From Cavia porcellus (taxonomy: Eukaryota; Chordata; Mammalia; Rodentia; Caviidae), in contig NW_026947506.1 of the NCBI RefSeq assembly GCF_034190915.1, positions 28,798,248 to 28,862,247 on the forward strand: DNA of 64,000 nt. The letters are read 5' to 3'. Below, piece after piece: positions 1 to 11,253 of this stretch; positions within the stretch are counted from its first letter, which is position 1; each line of letters opens with the position of its first letter. Made by a program: the position numbers and the translations under genes. The notes beneath the pieces were generated by a model. It did no database searches. It was not told the origin of the DNA and saw only the letters and a list, made by a program, of their open reading frames with translations.

Positions 1-84
1 CAAGGCTGCAAAGCAAGAAGTCTGCAACAATGCTGCTCAGCAGCACTTTCTAGATGATGGAGCAGCTCTGTATCTGCACAGCCC

Positions 85-186
85 AATATGGCAGCTACCT
101 GGCCAGTGGTTTCTTACTCCATCAAATGCTGACCAGTACAATCGAGGAGCTGAATTTTCAGTTTTACTTAATTTGCACCGCCAGCG
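85..186. mobile_element. hAT-like non-autonomous DNA transposon fragment
   Basis: AT-rich stretch containing GAGGAGCTGAATTTT and related words. It resembles an old mammalian repeat whose other remnants lie at 8010-8100, 43505-43795 and 51500-51960. It is cut off at about 186, where a 5'-truncated L1 begins. Confidence 0.45.
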
Positions 187-1490
187 TTTGGAAGTCCCAT
201 TTGACTCAGCTATCTATCTCACTTCTGGGCATATTCCCAGAAGAACTGAAAACATCACATCATAGTGATATATGTGCACCCATGTTTATAGCAGCACTAT
301 TTGTAATAGCCAGATCTTGGAAACAACCTAAATGCCTATCAACTAAGGAATGAATAAAAAAGAGGTGGTATTTTTATACAATTGAGTACTACTCTGCTGT
401 AAAGAATGACCACAATGAGATACTTATAAGTAAACGGATGCAACTTGAGACTGTACTTGTAAGTGAAATAAATCAAACTCATGTGTAAACACCACACAGT
501 CTCCCTAGTGTAAGAAATGGTAAGGGTAGAAAAGATACAAAAAAAAAAAATCAATAAATATAGTGAAAGAATAAGAATCTGCTTAAAGGGGGAAAAATAA
601 TATCTCAGGGAAGTGAGGAAAAGGGAAAAAATGTCTAAAATTATATAAACACACTTAGAATAGCTAAGATGATTGTGCTACAAACACTCTAAGTTCTTGG
701 AACAAAACAGTTAACATTCATAGGATTGGAACAATTGTGCATATTATTGTATAGTGATCTGAGGAACTCTTGAAGATCATTATGTAAAATAACAACGCTA
801 GTTAAGCTCATACCACCTTGTTTTGATATTGTCAGTGTTCTGGGATCTTTGGTATTATTGTTTATATGTCTTTTTCATTTTGCGTTTTTCTAGGAATTTG
901 TTTTGTTTTGTCTTGGTTTGTTTTGTTTTTCCCTCTAATGCAGAAAGGATAGGTATACATGTACAGACTCATGCATGTGTAGAACTTCTAAAAAGTGTAT
1001 GAGTACTGATAATATAATGCATGATGAAATGAATATAATGCTACTTTGAAGAAAAAGAGACATTGAGGTACCCAGCGCTGATTCCGTAGCATCATGATGT
1101 GAAATCCAGCAATACTATTATTCTTTGTTCAGAGTGATTTTAGTCTGTTTTGTTTTGTTTAATTTCAACATACATGAAAGTATGGACAGCTATTTTGAAG
1201 AGAATGAGAGACACTATGGCAGCCATTGCTGACTCCTTATTGTCTGGTCTTGAAGACTTAAAACGCCTTCATCATCCTGTTCTGATCAATTCTATACTAT
1301 TTTGTTTTGTATGAATTCATTGTATGTGAAGATATGGACAACTACGTGGAAGAAAACAAGAGACAATATGATAGACAGTGAAGATCTCTGGTTGTCTTGC
1401 TTTGAAATCTGTGTCTTACATTGTTATCTTATGATCTGTTTTGTTCTAATTTTACCCTCTTTAAAAATTAAAAAAAAAAAAAAGAAGAAA
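187..1490 (+). mobile_element. 5'-truncated L1: end of ORF2 plus 3' UTR
   Basis: The first 300 bases encode a decayed L1 ORF2 C-terminus with recognisable ICAPMFIAALFVIARSWKQP and KCLSTKE. The same region recurs in better condition at 44924-45265. About 1.1 kb of 3' UTR follows, built from ~150-bp degenerate units whose marker (CTACTTTGAAGAAAAAGAGA and variants) starts at 1041, 1190 and 1341. The element ends in an A-rich tail at about 1470-1497. Reading frames are broken and the copy is inactive. Confidence 0.85.
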
Positions 1491-1981
1491 AAAATAACCA
1501 CCACCGGCTTTTTGGTAAAAGAGGTTTATTATCAAGAACAAAATCTATTAAAACTGGAAAGAGCTCCCAAAGATTTATACATGCATGCCTATGCAGTGGC
1601 TTCCTAGCTTTTAATGTTTTTTTGGAATACACTTTTTATTTTCTAAAAAACTAAAAAAATTTATAACAAAATAAGCGAACAATAGTTAACACAGTATGTA
1701 TCATCACCTTCAAAGTAGCTATTCAGATACACAAAAAATTGTATTTTACAAAGAAACAAACAGGTAATACCACAACATTTTCTTTACAATGAACTTAGAG
1801 AAATAAGCAATATAAACGAAACAAATTAGCACATGTATAAAAATATTTTTGATAGAGCAGAATGATCAATGTTCTTTAAACTGCTTTGGTCTTTTTATAA
1901 GCTACCAGTGACTTATCTACTAAATGTGTACTATCAGATAGAATATTAAATAAGCATTAATTTCTCTATAGATTTAAAAAG
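1491..1981. other. AT-rich intron, nothing recognised
   Basis: Non-repetitive AT-rich sequence inside the SEPTIN7 transcription unit. I see no coding potential or known repeat. Confidence 0.5.
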
Positions 1982-2330
1982 TGTTATAGCTGAAATATGA
2001 AATGTCTCCCAAAGACTCATCACGCTAACCTCATCAATGGGCTGACTCACTAACAAGCTCTCGACTGAATGGGCCACTAGGAGAGGCAGGGCTTAGTTGG
2101 GGGGCCTGGGTCAGCCTCTCAGGACTACAGCTCTTCTCAGGTATACTCCCTCTCTCTGCTTCCTGGTTACCAAAAGCTTTCCTCTCCCACACTGTTCATT
2201 ATGTTTCTGCCTGGGAGCCAGCCTGCCATGGAGTGAAAGCTCTGAAACTATGGGCCAAAATAAACTTTTTCTCCTGTAAGTGGTATATGTTGAGTATTTT
2301 GTCTCAGCAATGGAAAAGCTGACTAATGTA
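1982..2330 (+). mobile_element. Solo LTR-like repeat, TGTTATGG family, copy A
   Basis: Begins TGTTATAGC and carries a polyadenylation-type AATAAA (CCAAAATAAAC) about 75 bases before its end, followed by T-rich sequence and TTTTGTCTCAGCAATG. It aligns with copies at 3922-4277, 17572-18008 and 36100-36495. TG start, near-CA end, ~350-400 bp length and internal AATAAA fit a solo LTR, perhaps ERVL-MaLR type. An old DNA element is the alternative. No retroviral coding sequence is present. Confidence 0.6.
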
Positions 2331-3605
2331 AAAACTAAACACCAATACATAAACTGTGGTACTTACCAGCTGAACTATCAAAACAAAAATTTAAATATTA
2401 TTTCATCCCACTTGGAAAAGTAACATTTTATTTATCTCTGGTCCTCTAGTCAAAGAACAACCTGGTCAAATCTAACATGTCAAAATATATCAAGTTCATT
2501 CCCACCTCGTTCATAAAAACAGGTCATTTATTTACGGAAACAGTCACAACAGCAAAAATGTCCAAAGTATTTCTTCCAACTGTATTTCAAACCTTATAAG
2601 ATCCATTCTACTATGAATGACACACTATATATTAATCACACACCTTACTAAAGCTTAAATTTTAAGGTGTTTTCTTATTTGAAACAAAGCCAGAGATGAG
2701 GAGTACAGCTAAAAACAAAAAAAATAGTTCAACAACTTAATCGTTTATTGACTTGATAAGAAAAATTTAAAGAATCTGTATATAAACCATAAGGCTTCTT
2801 TTCTTCTCTGGTCTATGAAATTCTGTGTTACCCATAAATGGTCAAATGCAAAGAAGTCAGTACCATATGGAAGAGATCCAGAAAACATAACTGTAAACTA
2901 GTGCCATTCAAAGATCCAATGCATCCCCATCATCTGCTTTCTCAAGTATTCTCATGGGATCCATGGAAAACAAATTAGTTCAAGTCCAGGAATTTCAAAC
3001 TTTTCTTAACAAATCTATTCCAAATGGCCATTTTCCCATGCACTTTCCTAAGCAGGTCACACTAACATATTTCACTTGCAGTTCTCTAAGATTAAACGCA
3101 TAATTTAATACCAAAGGAATGAAAGCTGGGTCATTTTTCAACCATTTCTTCCTGAAAAGTAAATAAAACTAAATTCATTATATTGTTTATATATAACTAA
3201 TTTATTGGGCCTTTTCTGGCTTCCTAGATCCCCAAAATCTAGGTAAAACAGTCAAACCTCCAATGTTCATTGTACAATTTCATAACCATGAGTGCTAAGC
3301 ATGTTCAACTTTAAACTAATAAAAATGAAACAGAAAAGACCAACACAAGAATAATGCCTGACTTCAACTTCATTTTCAGCCACACTAGAATCATTTTAGT
3401 TTACTGAGAAGAAAGCTGATCTGAAGTTTCTTGCTTTGCCTTCTACTCTTGTTCCACTCCCACCACTTCCCAACCTCCTTATAGCAAAACCTCAAATTCC
3501 TTGCTCTTTTCACTTTCCAGTAGCAAATCTATGGCCAACCTTTCATTTCTTCCCCTTTCCAGCCCATATGCCATTTGAGACTAACCCAGAAACATCTACC
3601 CATAT
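2331..3605. other. AT-rich intron, nothing recognised
   Basis: No exon, RNA gene or clear repeat seen. 3420-3600 is pyrimidine-rich and could be a decayed LINE-2 piece, but I cannot confirm that. Confidence 0.4.
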
Positions 3606-3695
3606 TGGGCTGGGGATATAAGCTCAGTGGCACAGCTCCTGCCTAGCAAGCACGAGGAGGTCATGAGTTCAATCCCTGGTACAAAAAAAAAAAAA
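3606..3695 (+). mobile_element. ID SINE (tRNA-derived)
   Basis: Full-length ID element with tRNA-like A and B boxes (AGCTCAGTGGCA and GAGTTCAATCC) and an oligo-A tail. It is flanked by a target-site duplication TCTACCCAT at 3595-3603 and 3698-3706. Confidence 0.9.
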
Positions 3696-3921
3696 GGTCT
3701 ACCCATCCTTCTGTTCCCACCAAAAAGCTCATGGCCTTCAACCTCAGTAGAAGTTTCTCCATCATCTAAGCTCCTTTCACATGTTCCTTAGCCTCATGTC
3801 TCTCTCATTTCCCCATGTGGATCTTCTGAAGCCCCCATTCTACTACATCTGCCACTATGCCCAACAATCTCGCCTTGCCTTCACTTAGAGATAAGAGTCT
3901 CAATTTGTTTGGATCATCACT

Positions 3922-4277
3922 TGTTATGGTTTGTATTCAGATGCCCCTCACAAACCTCATGCAATCATGGACACGGCTGAATCTAGCATTGTGATTGGTT
4001 TGTTGTCTAGCACTAGGATTGGTGATGCTGCACCCGCCCAAGGCAGAGCCAACATACAACAACATAAGGGCAGGAAGAAGGTGTGTCTTTTCTCTTTGGC
4101 TCTGTTCCCAACTGCTGTTTGCAGTGGCCATGAACCACTGCCCCATCATGCCATCCTTCCTTGGAACCAGCTGAGTATGGACTGAAACCTCCAAACTGTC
4201 AGAAATAAACCTTCTCTTGGTTCACTTTGGGCATCAGATATTTTTGTCTCAACGATGAGAGAAAAGTAACTAAGGCA
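3922..4277 (+). mobile_element. Solo LTR-like repeat, TGTTATGG family, copy B
   Basis: Starts TGTTATGGTTTG, contains GGAACCAGCTGAGTATGGAC then GAAATAAACCTTC (AATAAA), and ends AACTAAGGCA. Organisation is the same as copies A, C and D. No protein-coding content. Confidence 0.65.
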
Positions 4278-4790
4278 CCATTGAACTTCCCTATTTAATC
4301 GCATAGATCTTTTTTCTGGCTAAGGCTCATTTCTCAATGGATGACAGGGATCTGCTGCCTTTCTATTTTTGAATCATCCTGGCAACTGTTTAAACCACTT
4401 CCTCTCTATACTCAATTTCTTGTCTCCAAGAAACCAGGCCCGGAGGATACAAACATTCTCAGGTCTCCTTTTGGAATAACCATGCCCTCCTTCAGTCCTT
4501 TCCATTCACTTCCAAGTATTCTCCTCTCCTCTCCAAAGCTACCACCAGCTTCTATGCTGCACCTGCTGCTCATATCTGGCCCCCAGGCTCTCACTGTCTA
4601 TTCCCATCATTTCACTGAAATTGGTGGTCTCATGGTCATTTCTGTGGCACTGAACAGTGGCACTTTGCTTGCTAAGTCACAATTGTTTATCTGTATTTTT
4701 CACTTGGGACCCTTAAGAATGTTGTGCCTATCATCTGGTAGACCTAAAACTTGGAATAAAAAGCATTTAAATGTCTGTTATGTCAGTGGT
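4278..4790 (+). mobile_element. Possible L2 (LINE-2) remnant
   Basis: Pyrimidine-rich sequence with weak likeness to the L2 reverse-transcriptase region, for example CATTTCACTGAAATTGGTGG followed by a GGCACTTTGC-like segment. A 151-codon open frame at 4341-4796 has no recognisable domain and I do not regard it as a gene. Confidence 0.35.
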
Positions 4791-5149
4791 TCATAAAAAT
4801 TAAAACTGGGCCAGTATTTACAGGGAAGTTTTCCAACTGGTTCTACAAAAATGTTTCAAGGCGCTTATAAGGCATGTTATTCTAAGAGTCGGTACAGGAT
4901 CCACTGCTTTCAATTTTACTTACCTCCAAAAATTTTGTACCCATTTAATCTAAAATACTGATTTACAGTAAACCACAGACCAAGAAATTTCTTATGTGGA
5001 GCAACATAAAACTGTCAACTAAGAACACTGAAAAACCAAACATTGTCATTTCACAAAATACATCCTAATACATAAAACTGATATGGATCTAATCTTAAAT
5101 TTAAAAAAAAAGTTTTTCCTAAGAAAAGATAGTAAAATATAATTTTCAT
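4791..5149. other. AT-rich intron, nothing recognised
   Basis: No feature seen beyond short A-runs. Confidence 0.4.
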
Positions 5150-5600
5150 TTTTTTTAAAAGAGGACAAAACAGAATAAAACCTATCAAAACAAACCAGTG
5201 TAAAAGACACAGGACTTCAAAACATTATAAAATCAACAATAGTTACCATAATGCCTTTTGATGTCTTCAAAATAACTGCAATAACTTCAGATGTAGTAAA
5301 AACAAACAGAACAGAATAGAAACAACAAAACAAATGCAATAAGGGACTTCAAAACAAGCCTACAGTAAATCCAAAATTGCTAGCATACTATATTTTACTA
5401 TCTTTGAAATAGCTGCTCCTTCCATTGGATTTGACATAATAAAAACAAAACAAAAGAGAAAACCCAACACAACAAAACAATGGCAATGATACAGGACCTC
5501 CAAAACAAGACCACAGGGAATTAACAATGGCTGCAACCCTCAGAAGGCACTCTGTACCACTATCCTCTGAACCTAAGATTGGACCACTGGCCATAGACCT
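5150..5600 (-). mobile_element. Antisense L1/HAL1 3' UTR fragment
   Basis: Begins with a T-run (poly-A in antisense) at 5150 and continues with complements of the L1 3' UTR unit: ACAATAGTTACCATAATGCC at 5236 with TCTTCAAAATAACTGC at 5265, and TCTTTGAAATAGCTGCTCC at 5401. The markers are about 137 bases apart, close to the unit length in the sense copies. There is no ORF2 part, so it is a strongly 5'-truncated insertion. Confidence 0.7.
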
Positions 5601-6104
5601 GCAATGTTAGTGAAACACCAAAGCACTACAAGGATCCAACTGCATTCCAACTCCACAGCTATCATCATAGCCTATGTTTCTCCAGATAAGCCTGTCACTT
5701 ACAGCAAGGATGAGGGGGCGTTGGGTTGGGTGGGATCTGTCTGGGTTTGCTTGCTGGTGTGGTTTTGTTCTCTCGGAGACCCCCAATTTTCAAATACAAT
5801 AATTTGTTAAATACAATTTGCTACATTGTGGTATTTTTCTCAGAATTCTTGTCAATCTAGGGATCTGTATTGGAGACTAGAAGATAAAGTGGAGTTTGTA
5901 TCTCTGATCTTTTTCCTTTGACTTCCCTGTGTTGGAGAAAACAGAAGTAGTGTGGCACTGTTTTATACAATTGGAAATATTCTCAAAGTACTAAGGAAAA
6001 ACACTTCCCCAAAGAGACAGGAAGAAAACACAGCAGGCAGCACACTGTGGGGGGCTGAGGAGTACCCAGAGTTTCAAAGTATACTACCTAGTTCAACAGT
6101 AGCA
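5601..6104. other. Intron with a short G/T-rich patch
   Basis: Contains a GT-rich run at about 5711-5770 and otherwise nothing recognisable. Confidence 0.4.
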
Positions 6105-6255
6105 CAATCTGGGATGCAAATTACTACAGATGCAAATTATTTGGGTCTTACCTCAAACCTAAAGTATTGTAAATTCTGGGGAAGGACTCAGCACCCTGTT
6201 AACAGGCCTTGCAAGTGTCTATGATACAGTTTAAATTGGAGAACCACTTAGGTAA
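6105..6255 (-). mobile_element. MER20-like hAT DNA transposon remnant
   Basis: Segments GATGCAAATTATTTGGGTC, AACAGGCCTTGCAAGTGTC and the terminal GGAGAACCACTTAGG match the layout of MER20 read in antisense, including the terminal GAGAACCACT of the inverted repeat. Confidence 0.6.
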
Positions 6256-7099
6256 CCAGCAACAGCTCGTGCCTCAAACTACACAGGGCAGCATCTTTAG
6301 GTCTAAGATACAGTTTAGGAATTAACTGGAAAGCCCTTCTGAATTAAGACAGAAAACTTCATTCAGATCAGAACCACTGATTTATAGGAATCTGAGAATC
6401 ATCTCTTTGTTTAGTATGAACACTTGCTACCTTTCAAGACTGAAAGTGAACACATTTCTCTTTTAAGACAAAAGTGTTTTCTAACTAGGTAAATGCTCAG
6501 GGAGGGAGACTGAGAGATTGTGGTCTTTCTTTAAACTGTACTTTCTATTTGCCACATCACAGGAGAGGATTTTTCTATGTGTGTGTACGTGCACATGTGT
6601 GTTCTTACAGGTGGACAGGTTCCAAAAAGCGTTTGCAAGTCAATAAAATTGTAGATGTTTGCCTTCTGAAACCCAAGAGTGTATGTTTTTACTGGTCTGA
6701 GATGTCTGGGCCCAGATATAACACTGCTAACTATTCCCTTCCCTGAGGGAATGTATTAGCTTCCCAAGGCAGTTCATCTCTAGACTACTGGGCTTGGTGT
6801 AGAGCCATCTGTAGCATTTTCTTATGTACTTTTAACTACCTTCATGTATCCTATATCCATAAAGAAGAAACAGCTTTAGTGAGCAAATCCTTTGACTTCA
6901 CTTTGTCTTGAATGCCTCATTGGAAAAAATAGAGAATTTAAAAGGAAAATGAAAATAAACCAAAAGAAAATAGATAATTCCCTACAAGGGAATGAAATAG
7001 CAAAACAAATTTAATCTACTTGTTAAGAACTGGCTATCTATACAAGTTAACATTCAACAAGTATCTACAGTAAGTACATACATAATTTAAAAGAATACA
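6256..7099. other. Intron, nothing recognised
   Basis: No gene or clear repeat. A short TG/CA-rich patch lies at 6578-6610. Confidence 0.4.
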
Positions 7100-7270
7100 G
7101 ACTGCACCAGCCTGCCTGGATTTGAATCCCATCTCTGTCACAGCTTTCCTTTCTTCACTTGTAAAATGAGGGTAACACTATTACCTGCCACATAAAGTTG
7201 TAAGATTTAAATAAGCTAACACATCTGCAGTGCATAGGATGGCACCTGGAAGATGATGACAGCTCACAAG
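7100..7270 (+). mobile_element. MIR SINE
   Basis: Recognisable MIR core: TGCCTGGATTTGAATCCCAT, then CACTTGTAAAATGAGGGTAA and GTAAGATTTAAATAAGCTAA, ending near the GGCACCTGGAAGATG motif. Confidence 0.85.
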
Positions 7271-8009
7271 TAAAACAGATAACTGAGTGTTACGTTTTAA
7301 AATTAATAGAGGTCTGACATTTTTCTGCAAGTAAAAAAAATAGAGAACTCAGAAAATTTCGTCACCAGAAATCACCAATAATAGTATCTAAACCTGAGTA
7401 ACTATTTTGAACATAACAATATGCTATATAACAACCATTATTAAATTCCTATCACCTTACTTTGAAAACAAAGCAAGGGTAGCTAACAGATCTTTTACAC
7501 CAAGTATTTCTGAACTTAGGATTCTATAATGCCAATCCATTTACAATTTTACATACCAATTTTCCTGTTGAATTTAAATACCTAAACTAAGAAAGTTAAA
7601 AGTTTATCTTTCTTACTTAGGATTAAAATTTCTAATACGGATTATAAATCAAGCCATTCAAGTTTTTAGAGAACACTTGTATAAGTAATTTTAAAGAGCA
7701 AGTCCAAAAAAATTTAAATTCAAAGTTACTGAAAAAAAATCAAAACCAAAAATCCCTACCACAATTACAAATACTTAAAAAGAAATAAACAAAATACTTA
7801 ATTTATGAAACTACTTCTCAGGGCCCTTATAGCTTGCCCTCTGTGAGTGCCAGCCCAGCATATACAGGCATTCCTTCCCATCTTGTGCACCAGGATGACA
7901 ATCACTCCTAGTCCTTAAATCCAGCTCTATGGAGAGCTGGTCCCTTCTCCTCTCTCTCATATGCTGTATATTCCTGCTTCAGTCACCAACAATTGTTTCA
8001 TTCAATAGG
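7271..8009. other. Intron, nothing recognised
   Basis: AT-rich, with a more GC-balanced patch at 7820-7980 that I cannot assign. Confidence 0.4.
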
Positions 8010-8100
8010 CTAGAACTGTGCTACCTAACAAAAATACAATGTCAGCCATATAAATAATTTTAAATTTTTAGTAGCCACTTCACAGGCTTTTATCCTGAGA
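8010..8100 (+). mobile_element. hAT-like DNA transposon remnant
   Basis: Carries AATTTTAAATTTTTAGTAGCC, preceded by a degenerate CTGTGCTACCTAACAAAAAT end. This is the same family as 43505-43795, in the same orientation. Confidence 0.5.
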
Positions 8101-8378
8101 AGTACAGATTTGGAGTTCAGCCTTCTGCTATACAAAGTATGATTCACCAACATCACCTGCAAAATGCAGAAACTCAGCTCCACCTCAGACCTACTAAAAT
8201 AGGAACAGAGGGTTAAGGCCTTTATTTTTAATACTTGAATAGTCATATTTATCACCTAACACAGGGGCCAGGGTCAAATTTGTATCTTACATCTACTCAA
8301 GCAAATAGCCCTATTTGTATGAGTATGAGTTAGCACCATTCAAATTTAGCATCAAATTCACAGAATTAACATACATAC

Positions 8379-8485
8379 CTGTACAGTCTTTTTTATTCTA
8401 TGGGAAGGACCTGGATACTCTGGAGAATACAAATCTGTGAGGAATAATGAGTTGATTAATGTTGACTTTCCCAATCCAGATTCAC
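8379..8485 (-). CDS. SEPTIN7: SEPTIN7 internal coding exon (P-loop exon)
   Basis: This exon encodes the core of the septin GTP-binding site. Read on the minus strand it is 107 nt: two bases that finish a Gly codon, then 35 codons giving [20 protein letters not shown] followed by [15 protein letters not shown]. With the split Gly this makes the Walker A/G1 motif GESGLGKST that binds the GTP phosphates. The residues match vertebrate septin-7 as I know it. The acceptor is a pyrimidine-rich tract ending TTAG, and the donor is CAG/GTATGT. Septin-7 is the obligate central subunit of septin hetero-oligomers that polymerise into filaments at the cell cortex, cytokinetic furrow and cilium base (family knowledge). 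The exon is flanked by introns and undamaged, so this is not a processed copy. It is probably exon 3 by human numbering (inference). The following exon is not in the window. Confidence 0.96.
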
Positions 8486-8967
8486 CTAAGAGGAAGAAAA
8501 AACAAGGAAAAAAATCTGTCAAACACAGCCACTTCACCAAATGAACGCAATAACCAAATTTGATTCACTCAACTCCTTAATCTAACAACATTAGACTATA
8601 CAGTGCAAAGACTCCCTACCAACGTAAGTATGCTTCTATCAGTTTCTTATTAAACTAGATTCACACGTACAATTATTTTACAACTTATTTACTTTTGCCA
8701 TGTGTTCTTTAAAAGAATCTAATACTATCATTTATACTTTGAATAGTGATGGATTCCTAGACATCAAAGTTAGTCATTATGAGAAAATCTTAACTGAAGA
8801 ATTATTATTACTGTTTCAGTGAAATAAAAAATCTTAAGTCATCATTACAGACAATAATGAATGTAATGGATGACTAAAGCAAGAAATAACACTGCTATAA
8901 AACGTAAGAAATGTAATTACATAGGAAATTAGCTAACTTGCACTCTAGTATAAAACTTAAAATTACA

Positions 8968-8969
<2 letters not shown>

Positions 8970-9016
<47 letters not shown>
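8970..9016. repeat. (TC)n microsatellite
   Basis: Uninterrupted TC dinucleotide run of about 47 bases. Confidence 0.98.
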
Positions 9017-9020
<4 letters not shown>

Positions 9021-9261
9021 ACTCTCCTATGAACTAACCATCTTAAGGAAAAGGACACCTTTCTATGAACCAGATTCACCTCTCTTTCACACAGGAGGCA
9101 CCAGAAGAAGCACCTTCCATGTCTAGTCTATACACAGCATCACTATACTACTGTTCACTGTCACTAAAGAATAAATAGTATCAAGATGTAAATAATACAA
9201 GGTTAAAGCAAAATGAAGTCACAATAACTAATATAGCATAGGTTAAACAATTTATTTTGTT

Positions 9262-9378
9262 TTTGTTTTCTGAGACAGGGTCTTACTACATAGTGCAGGC
9301 TGGCCTTGAATTCTAAGCAATCCTCCTGCTTCAGCCCACTAAGTGCTGGGACTACAGGTGTCCAACATGTCCTGCTAA
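9262..9378 (-). mobile_element. B1 SINE, antisense
   Basis: Antisense B1: TTTTCTGAGACAGGGTCTTA at the tail end, GGCTGGCCTTGAATTCT in the middle, then CTGGGACTACAGGTG. Confidence 0.85.
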
Positions 9379-9998
9379 AGTACTTGCTGTTACTAATTCA
9401 TTTATAGTAATATGTATATTTAACCTACTGATAGTTACATGCCTAGCTAACTTTTTATATTAGCTCTCAAAGGCGGTAAGACCATGCCTTCTATGCTTCA
9501 CCTGGGCCTCAAGAGAGCAGCAGCCTAGTTACCAATTCCTTCCCTCAACTACATTTAAACCTCTCGTGGGTCTGCAAGAAAGGTTAGTGCTGTCTTGTCT
9601 AATAGGAGATGCAGTGGGGACCAAGTATGAAAACTACACAGAAACTTAAAGTCCACGCCTGGGGGCCACAGGTAGAAAGTTAAACAGACAATAAGGTCCC
9701 AAGAAAAAAGGGTTGAAACTCTGACAAATTATAACATTTAAATGCAACCACACATACTAGCAAAACAAAGACACACATGGTGCAGACAAAATGAATGTTC
9801 AGAAAAGCTCTAAGACTAAGACCTTAAGCTTTCACCTTACACTGACTCAGAGAAAGCCCAGCCAATAACAGAGGACTGTCCCAGGTCTGTCATGGGGAAA
9901 AGGAGGGATCACACAACTACAAGATATCCAGAAAGCAAATTTAAAACTGGCAAAAGTTAGTTCTTCATTACTATCAGTGGCTTAAAAAGCATGATTCA
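9379..9998. other. Intron, nothing recognised
   Basis: No exon or clear repeat. It ends in the target-site duplication of the tiny ID insertion at 9999. Confidence 0.4.
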
Positions 9999-10026
9999 TC
10001 CCTGTTACAAAAAAAAAAAAAAAAAA
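9999..10026 (+). mobile_element. Extremely 5'-truncated ID SINE (tail only)
   Basis: Only the last bases of an ID element (TCCCTGTTAC) and its A-tail are present. The flanking 13-bp duplication AAAGCATGATTCA at 9986-9998 and 10024-10036 shows it is a retroposon insertion. Confidence 0.75.
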
Positions 10027-10039
10027 GCATGATTCAACT

Positions 10040-10247
10040 ATAACTACATCCTATCCTTAAAAGACTCACTTTGGAGCTAAAGACAAAAAAATAAGTAGAA
10101 AGCAGAGAGGCTGGAAAAAAGATACTCCATGTAAATTATAAGCAAAGAGATAGGGGTAGGACGGCCCTGATAGTATCAGATAAGACAGATGTTTAGAAAA
10201 AAACTGTTAGGAATCAAATAAGAACTTTACATATTAATAAAGGGATT
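10040..10247 (+). mobile_element. L1M ORF2 remnant, endonuclease part (left half)
   Basis: Decayed L1M ORF2 including AAGACTCACTTTGGAGCTAA, GATACTCCATGTAAATTATA and AAAAAACTGTTAGGAATCAA. The element continues in the same direction at about 13707, after a 3.4-kb interruption by younger elements. Confidence 0.65.
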
Positions 10248-10500
10248 GACAGCTATTAGGAAACAGGAAGAAAATGTTCAAATGGGAAGCAGAACAAGGA
10301 GGGAGTGGGGGAATGGAAGGAAGGGAAAAGGGAAAAAAGAGAGAAACAAATCTTTTGCAAATGAGGTAGGGAAGAAGGGTTAGAGAGAAGGGAAAAAAAT
10401 GGGGAAAACGAATGAAGATACATTACATAAAGGTACAAACTTCTTATGATGAATGTGATCACTTTGTACACCAAAAGCATATCAATAAAATTAATTTTTT
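10248..10500 (+). mobile_element. Truncated L1-type 3' end with purine-rich tract
   Basis: G/A-rich tract at 10262-10410 followed by GCATATCAATAAAATTAA and an A-rich tail. This resembles the polypurine 3' UTR end of an L1 insertion into the L1M. Its tail resumes at 13689-13700 because the HAL1-like element landed in it. A related tract lies at 42520-42690 in the opposite pyrimidine/purine context. Confidence 0.5.
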
Positions 10501-10786
10501 AAAAGCTGAAAGATTTCTGGGAGAACATGGTGGACAGATAGCAGCAGCTATGGAGTCTCTCTTAGATACCTCGCTTAGAATCCAGGAATGGGACAGTGCG
10601 AGAAGTCAGTCCTAAGCAAGGGGAGATATACCCTCCCGACCCAGGAACGAACTAAGCTAAGAGAAACCAACTGGAAACGCAATCCCACTGGAAGCCACGA
10701 TTTGAATTTCCTGCTGCCGCTACTGCATCCAAATCGGCACAGCAGGGAGAAAGTCGTGCAAAAACTCTGAGAGTGGGAGACGTGCC

Positions 10787-11253
10787 AAAAAAACTGGGCC
10801 TCCTATATTTGCTTGTATGTCCTCTGAGACCAGGACTGGCAGGAAGCCCTGCATCGACCTGCAGGGAGTGAGCAGAACGGGGACCCTTCCATAGATTAGG
10901 AGGCTTCAGCAAAGGACGTACTGGGATCGGGCAGACTTGCCAGAACAGGATGCTGTAGTAACTTTAGTTGCATATTCCCCTCTCAAGCGGGATTGGTGGG
11001 GAGTGCCTGGCCTGGGTGACGCTGCTGACCGAGACCCAGTAGGCTAGCCCAAACCAGGTCCCAGCGCCTGGAGGTGCACCTAGCAATGAAGCCTTCGGTA
11101 GGTTGACCTGGAGGGGCGGGCCCAGCAAAGGCTGCCCCGGTCTGTGTCTCCCTAGTACACTGCAGTAGGCGGGAACACCTAGCCTGCACAATTCAAACAA
11201 ACTGTAACAGACAAAGAAAAAAAAAAACTGGGCCTCCTATATTTGCTTGTATG
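10787..11253 (+). repeat. 33-bp perfect direct repeat in HAL1 5' UTR
   Basis: The segment with ACTGGGCCTCCTATATTTGC occurs at 10787-10819 and again at 11221-11253, identical over 33 bases including the leading A-run. The second copy ends with the ATG that starts ORF1. Between them is a 400-bp GC-rich stretch. Confidence 0.9.

Noticed and set aside
4341..4796. 151-codon plus-strand open frame.
   Set aside because: No recognisable domain; lies in a pyrimidine-rich stretch likely derived from an old LINE; no promoter or splice context.
1..8378. Searched by eye for the next SEPTIN7 exon (switch-region DTPG motif) on the minus strand.
   Set aside because: No sequence with that coding was found, so it presumably lies left of the window.
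8938..9126. Open frame with a Ser-Leu repeat.
   Set aside because: Translation of the (TC)n microsatellite.
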